NCBI GenBank assembly: GCA_045611685.1
Contig: JAZKXO010000079.1
Span: 248,001-312,000 of the forward strand
DNA from: SIG701 sp045611685
GTDB lineage: Bacteria > Bacillota > Clostridia > Oscillospirales > CAG-272
Reading direction: 5' to 3'
DNA length: 64,000 nt
Below are positions 1 through 8,584 of the stretch, in pieces. Position numbers and translations under genes: made by a program. The stretch's first letter is position 1. Each line of letters begins with the position of its first letter. The notes below the pieces were generated by a model. It did not search any database. It was not told where the DNA came from and saw nothing but the letters and a program-made list of their open reading frames with translations.

Positions 1-66
1 AAACTTGAAAGACTTTCAAAGCGAGTGATAACTTCGCCTTGAAAGCAAAAAAATTCCGTCTCGCTC

Positions 67-95
67 TTGACACAAAGAACTTCCTACTGTATAAT
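67..95 (+). promoter_or_regulatory. Promoter of the methionine T-box operon
   Basis: A perfect sigma-A type promoter: TTGACA at 67-72, a 17-base spacer and TATAAT at 90-95. Transcription should begin near base 102, just ahead of T-box Stem I. The same consensus and spacing recur at the other two T-box leaders. Bases 1-66 upstream show no convincing gene. Confidence 0.9.
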
Positions 96-101
96 AAGAG
101 C

Positions 102-407
102 AGTTGTTTTATAATCTACATAATATATAAAGGCTATGACGAAGAGGATCGTATCCGTGTCCCCCAAAGAGAGCCGGCGGTCGGTGTGAGCCGGCGAGAA
201 CGGATACAGTATCTATGGCTTCCGAGCCGGAAATCCGATGCGTGCATATCCCGGATATACACGAGGTAGGCGTTTCCCGTATCTGCCGCGTAAAGGCATA
301 GGACTTGTCGGAGTCCGAAGGGGCATCTTACGATGCAATTTGAGTGGTACCGCGGGTGCATTTTGTTGCTCGTCTCAAAGAAATCCGTTTTCTTTGGGGC
401 GTTTTTT
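102..407 (+). promoter_or_regulatory. T-box riboswitch, methionine (specifier AUG)
   Basis: A T-box leader that reads tRNA charging. Stem I has the GACGAAG / CUUCCGAGC k-turn region (5' arm about 138-144, 3' arm 219-227), an upper helix GUAUCCGU/ACGGAUAC, and the specifier AUG at 215-217, one base before the CUUC helix strand; this is the position of GGC in the well-studied glyQS leader. The T-box sequence UGGUACCGCG lies at 345-354 and a terminator hairpin with a U run at 371-407. Uncharged tRNA-Met should favour the antiterminator and switch on the downstream methionine genes, which agrees with their identity. Confidence 0.93.
371..407 (+). terminator. T-box regulated intrinsic terminator (Met leader)
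   Basis: The arm starting CGUCUCAAAGAAA pairs with UUCUUUGGGGCG and is followed by six U residues. It is the alternative to the antiterminator containing the T-box sequence at 345-354. Confidence 0.85.
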
Positions 408-430
408 GTTTTCATAGAAGGAGGTTTCAG

Positions 431-1633
431 ATGGCAAAGTTTGAAAAGATCCCGAAGTTTCTGAAAGGCGGTCCGATCGTCGTTATCGGCAAGATCATCC
501 TGACTGCAGCCGTTTTATATTGCGGATTCTTTCTCGGCTTTCTTTCGTTTATCTTTATGACCGCCGAGGGCGTACATCCCGTGATCGCCTACGGGTCCAT
601 GCTCCTCTTCCCTGCTCTGGTACTCCCGCTCATTTGGGTGAAGCGCCGTATGCGCGTCCTTCTGGGATGGAGCATTTTCGCCGCCGTTTTCGTTTTGGTG
701 CTCGGTATCAATCTCGGTGTGAACGCCTACAACGAATCCATCACCGTCGACACCTCGCCCAATATCAATGTATATGAGTATCTTCCCTTTGATGAGAACT
801 CGAAAATCGTAACGCTTGAAAACGAGGCGTCTCTCCGCTTTACAGAAGCGGATGTCCTCCCCGTCCTCGACGGCGCTGCCGCCGTATTCCCCGTCTATTC
901 CGCGTTCGTGAACGCCGTGTATCCCGCCCCGCAGAAAATCGATTCCGAGGGCGTTTTCCAGTACAACAACACGCCGCAGGGGTACGAGCGGCTCGCGCGA
1001 AAGGTAACGGACGTCTTCTTCGGTGCTTATCCCTCCGAGGAACAGATCGCCTACGCGAAAGAAAACAACACTACCTTCGTATTCACGCCTATCGGCGCGG
1101 ATGCATTCGTGTTCTTCGTACATAAAGATAACCCGATCGACAATCTGACAACGGAGCAGATCCGCAAGATCTACTCCGGCGAGATCACGAACTGGAAAGA
1201 ACTCGGCGGCAAAAACGAAAAGATTGCCGCATTCCAGCGAAACGAGGGCAGCGGCAGCCAGAGCATGCTCGTTCGCTTTATGGACGGTGCACCGCTTATG
1301 GATCCGCCGACCGAGCTTGTAAACGATCTTATGTCCGGCATCGTGGAGCGGGTATCAAAATACAGGAGCACCACCGCCGCGATCGGCTTTTCCTACCGCT
1401 ACTACATGGAAGGCATTATTAAAAATCCGGATATCAAGCTTTTGAGCATAGATGGCGTGGCCCCCACTCTCGAAAACATCAAAAGCGGTGCGTATCCGAT
1501 CACGGGTCCGCTTTACGCCGTAACGTACGAGGGCGAGACGAACCCGAACGTGCAGATCCTTATCGATTGGATCCTCTCCCCCGAGGGACAGAAAATCATT
1601 GAAAAAACCGGTTACGCCGGTGTAGAATCATAA
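431..1633 (+). CDS. Membrane-anchored PstS-like substrate-binding protein
   Basis: A 400-residue protein starting at ATG 431 behind a GGAGG ribosome site (420-424); a longer in-frame start would lie inside the T-box and is rejected. The first about 110 residues hold three hydrophobic segments, so it is membrane anchored. The rest matches the periplasmic-binding-protein fold of the PstS phosphate-binding family (core FVFFVHKDNP, then IRKIYSGEITNWKELGG, and an anion-binding type motif NEGSGSQSM). No PstCAB genes are near. It is the first gene behind a methionine T-box and 34 bases before metY, so it should be induced by methionine starvation. The true ligand is unknown: phosphate by family, but a sulfur anion or another oxyanion is possible by context. 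Confidence 0.8.
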   Translation: MAKFEKIPKFLKGGPIVVIGKIILTAAVLYCGFFLGFLSFIFMTAEGVHPVIAYGSMLLFPALVLPLIWVKRRMRVLLGWSIFAAVFVLVLGINLGVNAYNESITVDTSPNINVYEYLPFDENSKIVTLENEASLRFTEADVLPVLDGAAAVFPVYSAFVNAVYPAPQKIDSEGVFQYNNTPQGYERLARKVTDVFFGAYPSEEQIAYAKENNTTFVFTPIGADAFVFFVHKDNPIDNLTTEQIRKIYSGEITNWKELGGKNEKIAAFQRNEGSGSQSMLVRFMDGAPLMDPPTELVNDLMSGIVERVSKYRSTTAAIGFSYRYYMEGIIKNPDIKLLSIDGVAPTLENIKSGAYPITGPLYAVTYEGETNPNVQILIDWILSPEGQKIIEKTGYAGVES

Positions 1634-1667
1634 ATTACTGAAAAGAGCCAAACAAAGGAGATATACT

Positions 1668-2951
1668 ATGAGCGATTTAAGAATTGAAACGAAATGCGTA
1701 CAGGGTGGCTACACGCCGGGCAACGGTGAGCCCCGTCAGATCCCGATCATCCAGAGTACCACCTTCAAATACGAGACCAGCGAGGATATGGGCAAGCTGT
1801 TCGATCTCGAAGCCAGCGGCTATTTCTATTCCCGCCTCCAGAACCCGACCTGTGACACCGTCGCCGCAAAGATCGCGGCTCTCGAGGGCGGCCCGGCGGC
1901 TATGCTCCTCAGCTCCGGCCAGGCAGCTTCCTTCTTCAGTATTTTCAATCTCGCATCGTGCGGCGATCACGTGGTATCGTCTTCCTCCATCTACGGCGGT
2001 ACGTACAACCTCTTCGCCGTAACTATGAAGCGTATGGGCATCGAGTTTACGTTCGTCTCCCCCGACTGCACGGAGGATGAACTGAACGCGGCTTTCCGCC
2101 CGAACACGAAAGCGGTATTCGGCGAGACGATCGCCAACCCCGCGCTCACCGTACTGGATATTGAAAAATTCGCCAAGGCGGCACACGCACACGGCGTACC
2201 GCTCATTATTGACAACACGTTTGCAACGCCCGTCAACTGCCGTCCGTTCGAGTGGGGCGCAGATATCGTTACCCACTCCACGACGAAATACATGGACGGA
2301 CACGGCGCCGCCGTCGGCGGATGCATCGTGGACTCCGGTAAGTTCGATTGGTTTGCTCACGCGGATAAATTCCCCGGACTGACCACACCCGACGACAGTT
2401 ATCACGGCGTAACCTATGCCGAACGGTTCGGCCTTGAGGGCGCGTTCATCACGAAAGCAACCGCGCAGCTGATGCGCGATTTCGGCGCGGTACAGTCCCC
2501 GCAGAGCGCGTTCTATCTGAACCTTGGCCTTGAAAGCCTGCACGTGCGTATGGCGCGCCACTGTGAGAACGGTCTTGCCGTCGCACAGTATCTTGAGAGC
2601 AACGACAAGATCGCCTGGGTAAACTACCCCTCTCTTCCCTCCTCCAAGTACTACGAGCTTGCGCAAAAATATCTGCCGAACGGCTCCTGCGGCGTCGTAA
2701 GCTTCGGCGTAAAGGGCGGGCGCACGGCAGCCGAGACGTTTATGAAGCATCTCCGCGTTGCCGCCATTGAAACGCACGTTGCCGATGCACGCACCTGCTG
2801 TCTGCATCCCGCGAGCGCAACCCACCGCCAGATGAACGACGAAGAGCTTCTCGCCGCCGGCGTTCCGTCCGATCTCGTCCGCTTCTCCTGCGGTATCGAA
2901 TCGAAAGAGGATCTGATCGCCGATATTGAACAGGCTCTCTCCCACGTCTGA
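1668..2951 (+). CDS. metY: O-acetylhomoserine sulfhydrylase (aminocarboxypropyltransferase)
   Basis: A 427-residue Cys/Met-metabolism PLP enzyme that converts O-acetylhomoserine plus sulfide to homocysteine. The PLP lysine is K207 in HSTTKYMDGHG; the N-terminal LQNPT and SSGQAA motifs are also family typical. Length fits the MetY (about 430) rather than the shorter cystathionine gamma-synthase group. Strong ribosome site AAAGGAG before ATG 1668. It lies between the PstS-like gene and metA and shares the methionine T-box. The acetyl-type MetA next door supplies the matching substrate. Confidence 0.95.
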   Translation: MSDLRIETKCVQGGYTPGNGEPRQIPIIQSTTFKYETSEDMGKLFDLEASGYFYSRLQNPTCDTVAAKIAALEGGPAAMLLSSGQAASFFSIFNLASCGDHVVSSSSIYGGTYNLFAVTMKRMGIEFTFVSPDCTEDELNAAFRPNTKAVFGETIANPALTVLDIEKFAKAAHAHGVPLIIDNTFATPVNCRPFEWGADIVTHSTTKYMDGHGAAVGGCIVDSGKFDWFAHADKFPGLTTPDDSYHGVTYAERFGLEGAFITKATAQLMRDFGAVQSPQSAFYLNLGLESLHVRMARHCENGLAVAQYLESNDKIAWVNYPSLPSSKYYELAQKYLPNGSCGVVSFGVKGGRTAAETFMKHLRVAAIETHVADARTCCLHPASATHRQMNDEELLAAGVPSDLVRFSCGIESKEDLIADIEQALSHV

Positions 2952-2982
2952 TCCCCCATCACCACACAACACGGAGGCTCTC

Positions 2983-3900
2983 ATGCCCATTAAAATTCCA
3001 AACGAATTGCCCGCCGTACAAACGCTGACGGACGAAAATATTTTCGTGATGACGGAAACCCGCGCGATCACGCAGGATATCCGTCCTCTACGGATTCTTC
3101 TGCTTAATCTCATGCCGACGAAGATCGACACGGAGACACAGATCTCCCGACTGCTCAGCAACTCCCCTTTGCAGGTGGAACTGGAACTGATCCACACAAG
3201 CACGCACAAGTCCAAAAACACGTCAGAAGAGCATCTTCTGGCCTTCTACAAAACCTTCGATCAGGTAAAGGATCAGAAATTCGACGGACTCATCATCACC
3301 GGTGCGCCCGTGGAAACGATGCCTTTTGAAGAAGTCAACTACTGGGACGAGCTTTGCGAGATCATGGAATGGAGCCGTCACAACGTTCACTCCACGTTCC
3401 ACATCTGCTGGGGCGCACAGGCAGGGCTCTACTACCACTACGGCGTACAAAAATACCCGCTGGACAAAAAAGTATTCGGCGTATTCGAGCACAACGTGGA
3501 TTACAAAGAATGTACGCTTCTGCGCGGCTTTGACGACACGTTTATGGCCCCTCACTCCCGACACACGACCGTTCGCCGTGAGGACATTGCGGCTGTGCCG
3601 GGGCTGAAGATCATCGCCTCCTCAGACGAGGCCGGCGTGTACGCCGTGAAATCGGATGAGTTCAAGCAGATCTTCGTCATGGGACACTCCGAGTACGACG
3701 CGCGCACCCTCGAGAAAGAATACCTCCGCGACAAAAACGCGGGGCTCCCGATCGAAGTGCCGAAAAACTATTATCCCGATGATGACGATACGAAAGCCCC
3801 GCGGGTTACGTGGCGCTCCCACGCCAGTCTTCTCTTCTCCAACTGGCTCAACTATTTCGTCTACCAGACGACGCCGTACAACATCGGCGCGATCGAATGA
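2983..3900 (+). CDS. metA: Homoserine O-acetyltransferase, MetA type
   Basis: A 305-residue MetA-family acyltransferase for the first committed step of methionine synthesis. Catalytic residues fall exactly at the known numbering: nucleophile C142 (FHICWGAQ), H235 and E237 (MGHSEYD). Position 111 is glutamate (GAPVE), the residue known to mark acetyl-CoA rather than succinyl-CoA use. The start is ATG 2983 behind GGAGG. It follows metY by 31 bases and belongs to the methionine T-box operon. Often annotated as succinyltransferase by similarity; the sequence argues for acetyl transfer. Confidence 0.95.
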   Translation: MPIKIPNELPAVQTLTDENIFVMTETRAITQDIRPLRILLLNLMPTKIDTETQISRLLSNSPLQVELELIHTSTHKSKNTSEEHLLAFYKTFDQVKDQKFDGLIITGAPVETMPFEEVNYWDELCEIMEWSRHNVHSTFHICWGAQAGLYYHYGVQKYPLDKKVFGVFEHNVDYKECTLLRGFDDTFMAPHSRHTTVRREDIAAVPGLKIIASSDEAGVYAVKSDEFKQIFVMGHSEYDARTLEKEYLRDKNAGLPIEVPKNYYPDDDDTKAPRVTWRSHASLLFSNWLNYFVYQTTPYNIGAIE

Positions 3901-3929
3901 TCCCCAAAAAACTATATATGAGGTGCTGT

Positions 3930-4769
3930 ATGAAACGCAGAATTCTTGCTCTCCTTTGCCTTTTAACGCTGGTATTGCCGCTTGCCGCCTGTCGGGAAGA
4001 AAAGCTTCCCCCAAGCGACTCCGCTTACACCTACGAAACAACCCCCATCGCCCTGCACGATTCGGGACTTAATCCGAAGGTTTCCGATATGCTGTTCCTT
4101 CTTCGCAACGGATCGATTGGCCTCAGACGCTTCGTCGTGCAGGCAAACCGCGTAAACTATTTTCACTATTACATCCTCGGCGAGGACGGAAAACTCGCGC
4201 CCGTTATGGACGGCTCCGAGTATTACCGCTTTGCTCTCGAAACGGACGAACATCAGATCATCCTCACGGATAACAAAGGAAAAACGGTTCTGTACGATGA
4301 AAATTGGAACCCGATCAAGGAGCTTCCCTCTCTGTACGATGGCTACTCCATCGATGCGGGTCGCTATTTTGCGTTCAACGACACGTTCATGACCGATTAT
4401 GACTCCTTGGAGCCCGAAGCGAAAGACGTGAAACCCGAATTGTTCGCGCTCTACCGCTACACAGAAAAGCTCTCCGAATGCATCTACACTACCATTGAGG
4501 AATGCCCCGAAGGCTACGTCGGATACTATACCGCCGAGGATGGAACGACGAAAGAGCATTACTTCTTCGTAAACGATCAGGTATCGCGAGATCTTTTTGA
4601 AATCAACACGACGATCAATGCAGAGACGGGCAAGTACGAGGTTCTTGACTGGGGCGGCAACAACGTACTCGGCACCTCGTTTGACTACGCCACCAACATC
4701 GTAAATAACCGTATGCTCATCCGCGTAGGTGAGGAATACTTTATGGCACAGATCGAAAAAGCAAAATAA
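3930..4769 (+). CDS. Putative lipoprotein, unknown function
   Basis: A 279-residue protein with a lipoprotein signal: MKRR, a hydrophobic stretch, and lipobox LPLAAC with the lipidated Cys near residue 21. ATG 3930 gives a normal signal peptide; ATG 3918 would only add four residues. The mature part is acidic, rich in Tyr and Asp, with no motif I can name. It starts 29 bases after metA, so it may be the last gene of the methionine operon; a perfect hairpin begins 6 bases after its stop. Function not recognised. Confidence 0.75.
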   Translation: MKRRILALLCLLTLVLPLAACREEKLPPSDSAYTYETTPIALHDSGLNPKVSDMLFLLRNGSIGLRRFVVQANRVNYFHYYILGEDGKLAPVMDGSEYYRFALETDEHQIILTDNKGKTVLYDENWNPIKELPSLYDGYSIDAGRYFAFNDTFMTDYDSLEPEAKDVKPELFALYRYTEKLSECIYTTIEECPEGYVGYYTAEDGTTKEHYFFVNDQVSRDLFEINTTINAETGKYEVLDWGGNNVLGTSFDYATNIVNNRMLIRVGEEYFMAQIEKAK

Positions 4770-4775
4770 CAGAAA

Positions 4776-4817
4776 GGGGCTGTCGCATTTACATGCGACA
4801 GCCCCAAATATTTGCGG
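4776..4817. repeat. Hairpin repeat, copy 1 (short form)
   Basis: A perfect 13-bp stem (4776-4788 with 4793-4805, loop TTAC) starting GGGGCTGTCGCA and followed by AAATATTTGCGG. The same 5' part starts the longer repeats at 47874 and 50000. It begins 6 bases after the lipoprotein stop and lies between convergent genes, so it probably acts as a transcription terminator or mRNA 3'-end element on both strands. The downstream hairpins of the long copies are missing here. Confidence 0.8.
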
Positions 4818-4918
4818 TGATACTCCCTGTTTTTTCGCCCATCTTGTGCGGAAATGGCCGCCAAAGCGGACAAGGGAATGCACTCGGAGTTTTCGCGTTT
4901 TTTGACGGACCGACTCCT

Positions 4919-5782
4919 TTATACTACGAAATACTGTGTCCACGCCTTATTGCCATCAGCGTCGGTGACCTCCGCTCTCACAAAGGTATCCTTATCGCCG
5001 ATCGTATAGGCTGCTTTCGTTATGCCGTCCTCGATATGCACGCGATCCTCCACCCACACGGTATCGCTGAAAAACGCGATCGACGCGGCGGGTGTCGTCT
5101 CCACCGTGATCGTATCTCCCAGGCGGAAGGCCTCGATCTGTGGGCCCTGCGATGCGTAAAAATCGCCGGCGCGGATAGCATCGAGGATCGCCTCGCGGGT
5201 ACAGCTTTCCGCTTTCACCCAGATGTAGCTTTTACACGTCTCGCATTCGTAAAAGTGCGTGTCATCCGTAGCGGCGAGTTTGAGCGGCTTTCCGCGCATC
5301 GCCAACATATCGGTGATAAGGGACGAATCGGGGCGCACGTTGCGGGGGAAACCCGATACGGAGTTGTAGATCTCCGTCGCGTCTATGCCTTCATATTTCT
5401 CTATGAAATCGGGGGCATTGAGCGACCACGCGGGATGCGCCCAGATGGCGATACCGCCGGCTTTATGAATCTTATCAATAAGAACCCCCGGGGAATCCTC
5501 CGTTGAACCCTTGGGATCCTCCGTCATGCCGACACCAACGATATGCACGATTCCCTCGGCAGGCGTAATGCCCGTGTTGTACTCGCCGCCGGATAGAACG
5601 AGAATCCCCTCCATATCACGCGGCGGACAAAACTGTCTGTGATCGGTTACGGCGACAAAATCGTATCCGTTCTCACGGTAGAGCGCGATTGCATCCTCGG
5701 GCGACATAGCGCCGTCAGAGTTTGTGGTGTGCATATGAAGATTACCCTTGAACCAGGTGTTTCCGTGTTTGTCCGTGTACAT
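4919..5782 (-). CDS. PHP-domain metal-dependent phosphoesterase
   Basis: A 287-residue PHP-fold hydrolase. The N terminus has the metal-binding HMHTTNSDG motif (residues about 16-24), then VAVTDHRQF, and later WAHPAW. These histidine/aspartate motifs are the usual metal ligands of PolIIIA/HisJ-type PHP enzymes. The family hydrolyses phosphoesters such as histidinol phosphate or nucleotide phosphates; the substrate here is not predictable. A ribosome site GGGGAGG precedes the start and a promoter is seen at 5814-5842. It is transcribed alone, convergent with the methionine operon. Confidence 0.82.
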   Translation of the reverse strand: MYTDKHGNTWFKGNLHMHTTNSDGAMSPEDAIALYRENGYDFVAVTDHRQFCPPRDMEGILVLSGGEYNTGITPAEGIVHIVGVGMTEDPKGSTEDSPGVLIDKIHKAGGIAIWAHPAWSLNAPDFIEKYEGIDATEIYNSVSGFPRNVRPDSSLITDMLAMRGKPLKLAATDDTHFYECETCKSYIWVKAESCTREAILDAIRAGDFYASQGPQIEAFRLGDTITVETTPAASIAFFSDTVWVEDRVHIEDGITKAAYTIGDKDTFVRAEVTDADGNKAWTQYFVV

Positions 5783-5813
5783 TTCTCTGTCCTCCCCTCT
5801 TTATTCTTCCCGT

Positions 5814-5842
5814 ATTATACCACAGTTTTTCCCGTTTGTCGA
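5814..5842 (-). promoter_or_regulatory. Promoter of the PHP hydrolase gene
   Basis: On the minus strand: TCGACA (5837-5842), a 17-base spacer and TATAAT (5814-5819). The -35 differs from consensus at one base. Confidence 0.65.
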
Positions 5843-5870
5843 CCCCAAAGCCGGAATTCTCCCCGGCCTC

Positions 5871-5899
5871 TTGCAAATGTCTTCACGGTGTGGTATACT
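5871..5899 (+). promoter_or_regulatory. Promoter of DUF362 gene and ispE
   Basis: TTGCAA (5871-5876), 17-base spacer, TATACT (5894-5899), about 30 bases before the DUF362 start. Confidence 0.65.
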
Positions 5900-5929
5900 A
5901 ATATTGTAATTAGAATGGAGGAGTATGCG

Positions 5930-7111
5930 ATGTCGGAGAATAAAACAAAAACGTTCGCGCCGGTTGCCGTATCAAGACTGACGGAATACGACGAGGATAA
6001 AATTCTCGCCTCTCTGATGGAGGAAGCGGATAACATCGGCATCGCCGATGATGCGTACAAAGGGAAACGCGTCGTCATAAAGCCGAATCTCGTGGCACCC
6101 ACAAAACCGGACGGCGCGGCGACGACCAATCCGATTTTTCTCAAAGCAGTCGTTTCTTTCCTTCGCGCACACGGTGCCGAGGATATTCTCCTCGCCGAAA
6201 GCCCCGGCGGGCTCTTCACCGAGACGGCGCTTCGGCTGAACTACAAAACGTGCGGCATTCTTGACGCGGCGGCATCGTGTGATCTGCCGCTGAGTTACGA
6301 CACCTCATCCAAAACCGTAAATACTAAGAATGGCAAAGCGTGCCGCGCGTTCTCCGTTATCACGCCTATCTCTCAGGCGGACGTGATCGTGGATCTTTGC
6401 CGGCTCAAATCACATTCCCTTACCAAAATGAGCGCCGCCGTCAAAAACTTTTTCGGCGTCGTGCCCGGCATACAGAAGTTTGAGATGCACTCCGCCTATC
6501 CCACCCTGCCCGTTTTTGCGGAAATGCTCGTCGATCTCGCCGATATGCTCTGCCGAGGGCACGAGATCCTCGCCATCTGCGACGGCATTGTCGGCATGGA
6601 GGGGAACGGCCCCACGGGCGGCGATCCCAGAGAGATCGGTGCCGTTCTCATGAGTGAGGATCCGTTCTGTCTCGATCTCGCGGCAGAAACGATCGTCGGC
6701 TTTGAGGGCACCGTCTCCACGACGAACGCAGCAAAGGCGCGCGGGCTCTGCCCTGATTCCGTAAAGGATCTGGACATCCGCGGTACCGATCCCCGCGAGA
6801 TCGCGCTTTCGGATTTCCGTGAGCCGGACGCCACAAGAAAAACGTTTCTCGGCAGTCTATCCACCCTCTTTGGCGGAAAACTTGCCGATTTCTTCGCCCC
6901 GCATCCGCTCGTAAATAAAAAGAAATGCGTGGGATGCGGCGTATGTCAAAACTCCTGCCCCCGCCGAGCGATTGATATGATAGAGCACGCAGGCAAAAAA
7001 CGTGCGGTCATCCGCCACGCTGATTGCATCCGCTGCTTCTGCTGTCAGGAACTTTGCCCCATTCACGTGATCGACATCCGGCAAAACCCGATCACGAAGC
7101 TTCTCCACTGA
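5930..7111 (+). CDS. DUF362 iron-sulfur protein with C-terminal ferredoxin domain
   Basis: A 393-residue protein. Residues 1 to about 300 match DUF362 (KRVVIKPNLV near the N terminus and LCRLKSHSLTKMSAAVKNFFG in the middle). The C terminus has two cysteine clusters, CVGCGVCQNSCP and CIRCFCCQELCP, each able to ligate a [4Fe-4S] centre. ATG 5930 is chosen because GGAGGAG ends 6 bases before it. DUF362 proteins are common in anaerobes; their reaction is not established, and an electron-transfer or maturation role is likely. ispE starts 26 bases downstream and is probably co-transcribed. Confidence 0.87.
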   Translation: MSENKTKTFAPVAVSRLTEYDEDKILASLMEEADNIGIADDAYKGKRVVIKPNLVAPTKPDGAATTNPIFLKAVVSFLRAHGAEDILLAESPGGLFTETALRLNYKTCGILDAAASCDLPLSYDTSSKTVNTKNGKACRAFSVITPISQADVIVDLCRLKSHSLTKMSAAVKNFFGVVPGIQKFEMHSAYPTLPVFAEMLVDLADMLCRGHEILAICDGIVGMEGNGPTGGDPREIGAVLMSEDPFCLDLAAETIVGFEGTVSTTNAAKARGLCPDSVKDLDIRGTDPREIALSDFREPDATRKTFLGSLSTLFGGKLADFFAPHPLVNKKKCVGCGVCQNSCPRRAIDMIEHAGKKRAVIRHADCIRCFCCQELCPIHVIDIRQNPITKLLH

Positions 7112-7137
7112 AACGATTCTAACGATATACGGATGAT

Positions 7138-8019
7138 ATGCTTATGATTTACGAAAACGCTAACGCGAAAATCAATCTGTTTTTGGACGTGGTGGGACGC
7201 CGCGAGGACGGTTATCACGATCTTAACAGTTGTATGCAGACGGTCAGCCTCGCCGACACGATTTCCGCCGAGATCACCGAGGATACTTCAAGCACGGAGA
7301 TCCTTCTCACCTGCTCTGACAAAAACCTTGCCGCGGATGAAAAGAACCTCGCCTACCGCGCCGCCGCTTCGTATCTTAAAGCGACGGGCATCACGAACGT
7401 GCGCGTAAAGCTCCACATAGAAAAGCGCATTCCCCTCTCCGCCGGCCTCGGCGGCGGCAGCGCGGATGCGGCGGCAGTCCTCCGTCTTCTGAACCGTTAT
7501 TTTGAGGACCGTCTCTCCCACGAGGAGCTTTCTCGCATCGGCGGCGAACTGGGCGCGGACGTGCCTTTCTGCCTTACGGGCGGAACGTGCCGCTGTGAAG
7601 GCGTCGGCGATATTCTCACGCCCGTTACGACCGGCCCGGATTACACGGTTCTGATCGCCAAAGCGGACGGCGGCGTATCCACACCCGAGGCATTTCGCCT
7701 TCTTGATGATCTGCACGGTGATTTCGCCGATTATACGCCGCACGACGCGGAGAAGATCTATAAAGCGCTTGCCGGCGGGAACGTCCATGCGCTCTCACAC
7801 GCCGCGTACAACGCGTTTGAGGACGTGATTTTGCCAATCCACCCCGAAGCTGCAAAACTCAAAACGTTTCTTCTTGACCGGGGTGCGGTAACCGCGCTCA
7901 TGAGCGGCAGCGGCCCGTCCGTGTTCGGCATTTTCGTATCGGACGTGCGGGCAGAAGTCTGTGCCGCCGCTATTCGAAAAATGGGATTCTTTGCCGCTGT
8001 GTGCCGCACGGTCGGCTGA
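7138..8019 (+). CDS. ispE: 4-diphosphocytidyl-2-C-methyl-D-erythritol kinase
   Basis: A 293-residue GHMP kinase that phosphorylates CDP-ME in the non-mevalonate isoprenoid pathway. It begins with the typical ANAKINL and has the GHMP ATP-binding loop PLSAGLGGGSADAA near residue 97, GADVPFCL in the middle and SGSGPSVFG near the C terminus. The length is normal for IspE. ATG 7138 is the first start; ATG 7144 is equally possible. A strong terminator follows at 8036. Confidence 0.95.
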   Translation: MLMIYENANAKINLFLDVVGRREDGYHDLNSCMQTVSLADTISAEITEDTSSTEILLTCSDKNLAADEKNLAYRAAASYLKATGITNVRVKLHIEKRIPLSAGLGGGSADAAAVLRLLNRYFEDRLSHEELSRIGGELGADVPFCLTGGTCRCEGVGDILTPVTTGPDYTVLIAKADGGVSTPEAFRLLDDLHGDFADYTPHDAEKIYKALAGGNVHALSHAAYNAFEDVILPIHPEAAKLKTFLLDRGAVTALMSGSGPSVFGIFVSDVRAEVCAAAIRKMGFFAAVCRTVG

Positions 8020-8035
8020 TCCGCCTTAGTATAAC

Positions 8036-8076
8036 AAAACCGATCCGGGCCGTCTCGCCGGATCGGTTTTCTTTTT
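8036..8076 (+). terminator. Terminator after ispE
   Basis: Stem AAAACCGATCCG / CGGATCGGTTTT (8036-8047 with 8059-8070) followed by a T-rich run to 8076. Confidence 0.88.
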
Positions 8077-8079
8077 GCA

Positions 8080-8108
8080 TTGACAACTGCCGCCCGTTGT
8101 GGTATACT
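8080..8108 (+). promoter_or_regulatory. Promoter of the zur-znuACB operon
   Basis: TTGACA (8080-8085), 17-base spacer, TATACT (8103-8108). The start point falls next to the AGAAT-A-ATTCT palindrome at 8119. Confidence 0.85.
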
Positions 8109-8118
8109 ATTGAAATCA

Positions 8119-8129
8119 AGAATAATTCT
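8119..8129 (+). promoter_or_regulatory. Candidate Zur/Fur-family operator
   Basis: An 11-base palindrome AGAAT-A-ATTCT, 10 bases after the -10 box, directly ahead of a gene for a Fur-family zinc regulator. The half-site plus one-base centre layout resembles Fur/Zur/PerR boxes. A repressor here would block the start site, so negative autoregulation by zinc-loaded Zur is the likely scheme. Confidence 0.55.
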
Positions 8130-8161
8130 CATTTTCGCACCCGGAGAGGATTTGCACCCAT

Positions 8162-8563
8162 ATGAAACGAAACGCGTATATGACCGGACACAAAAAACAG
8201 ATTCTCGACTTTTTCATCGCCCACAAAGATAAACACTACACGGTGGAAGAGATCGTCTCCGCATTGTCCGAGGGGGAGACAAGCCCCGGAAAGAGTACCG
8301 TTTACCGCCAGGTCGCCCGTCTGTGGGAGGACGGCGTAATCCGCCGATTCGAATCACCCGACACGGACAGCTTCGTCTATCAGTACGCGGTCGGTGAGGG
8401 ATGCGATCATCACTTCCATCTGAAATGTGCCCGCTGCGGCAAGCTTATTCATATGGAATGCGACAAGCTCCACGACGTACGTGAGCACATTTTAAAAGAC
8501 CACGGCTTTCTCATCGGCGGCTCGTCCGTTATCTACGGCGTGTGTGCCGGCTGTGCCGAATAA
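8162..8563 (+). CDS. zur: Fur-family zinc uptake regulator (Zur-like)
   Basis: A 133-residue Fur-family repressor. The winged helix includes STVYRQVARLWEDGVI; the metal region has CDHHFHLKCARC, and two CxxC pairs (C89/C92 and C128/C131) form the structural zinc site. It is the first gene of an operon with znuA, znuC and znuB, which points to zinc rather than iron or peroxide sensing. A palindromic box lies in its own promoter region. Confidence 0.88.
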   Translation: MKRNAYMTGHKKQILDFFIAHKDKHYTVEEIVSALSEGETSPGKSTVYRQVARLWEDGVIRRFESPDTDSFVYQYAVGEGCDHHFHLKCARCGKLIHMECDKLHDVREHILKDHGFLIGGSSVIYGVCAGCAE

Positions 8564-8584
8564 CCGAGTTTATAGGAATACGTT

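Noticed and set aside
39..269. Small open frame in the first 300 bases
   Set aside because: It crosses the consensus promoter and T-box Stem I; no ribosome site or family.
102..430. SAM riboswitch before the methionine genes
   Set aside because: The leader has the T-box sequence UGGUACCGCG and k-turn Stem I; SAM-I core elements are not seen.
1677..3221. A 514-codon minus-strand frame across metY and metA
   Set aside because: Antisense shadow; both plus-strand genes have intact catalytic motifs.
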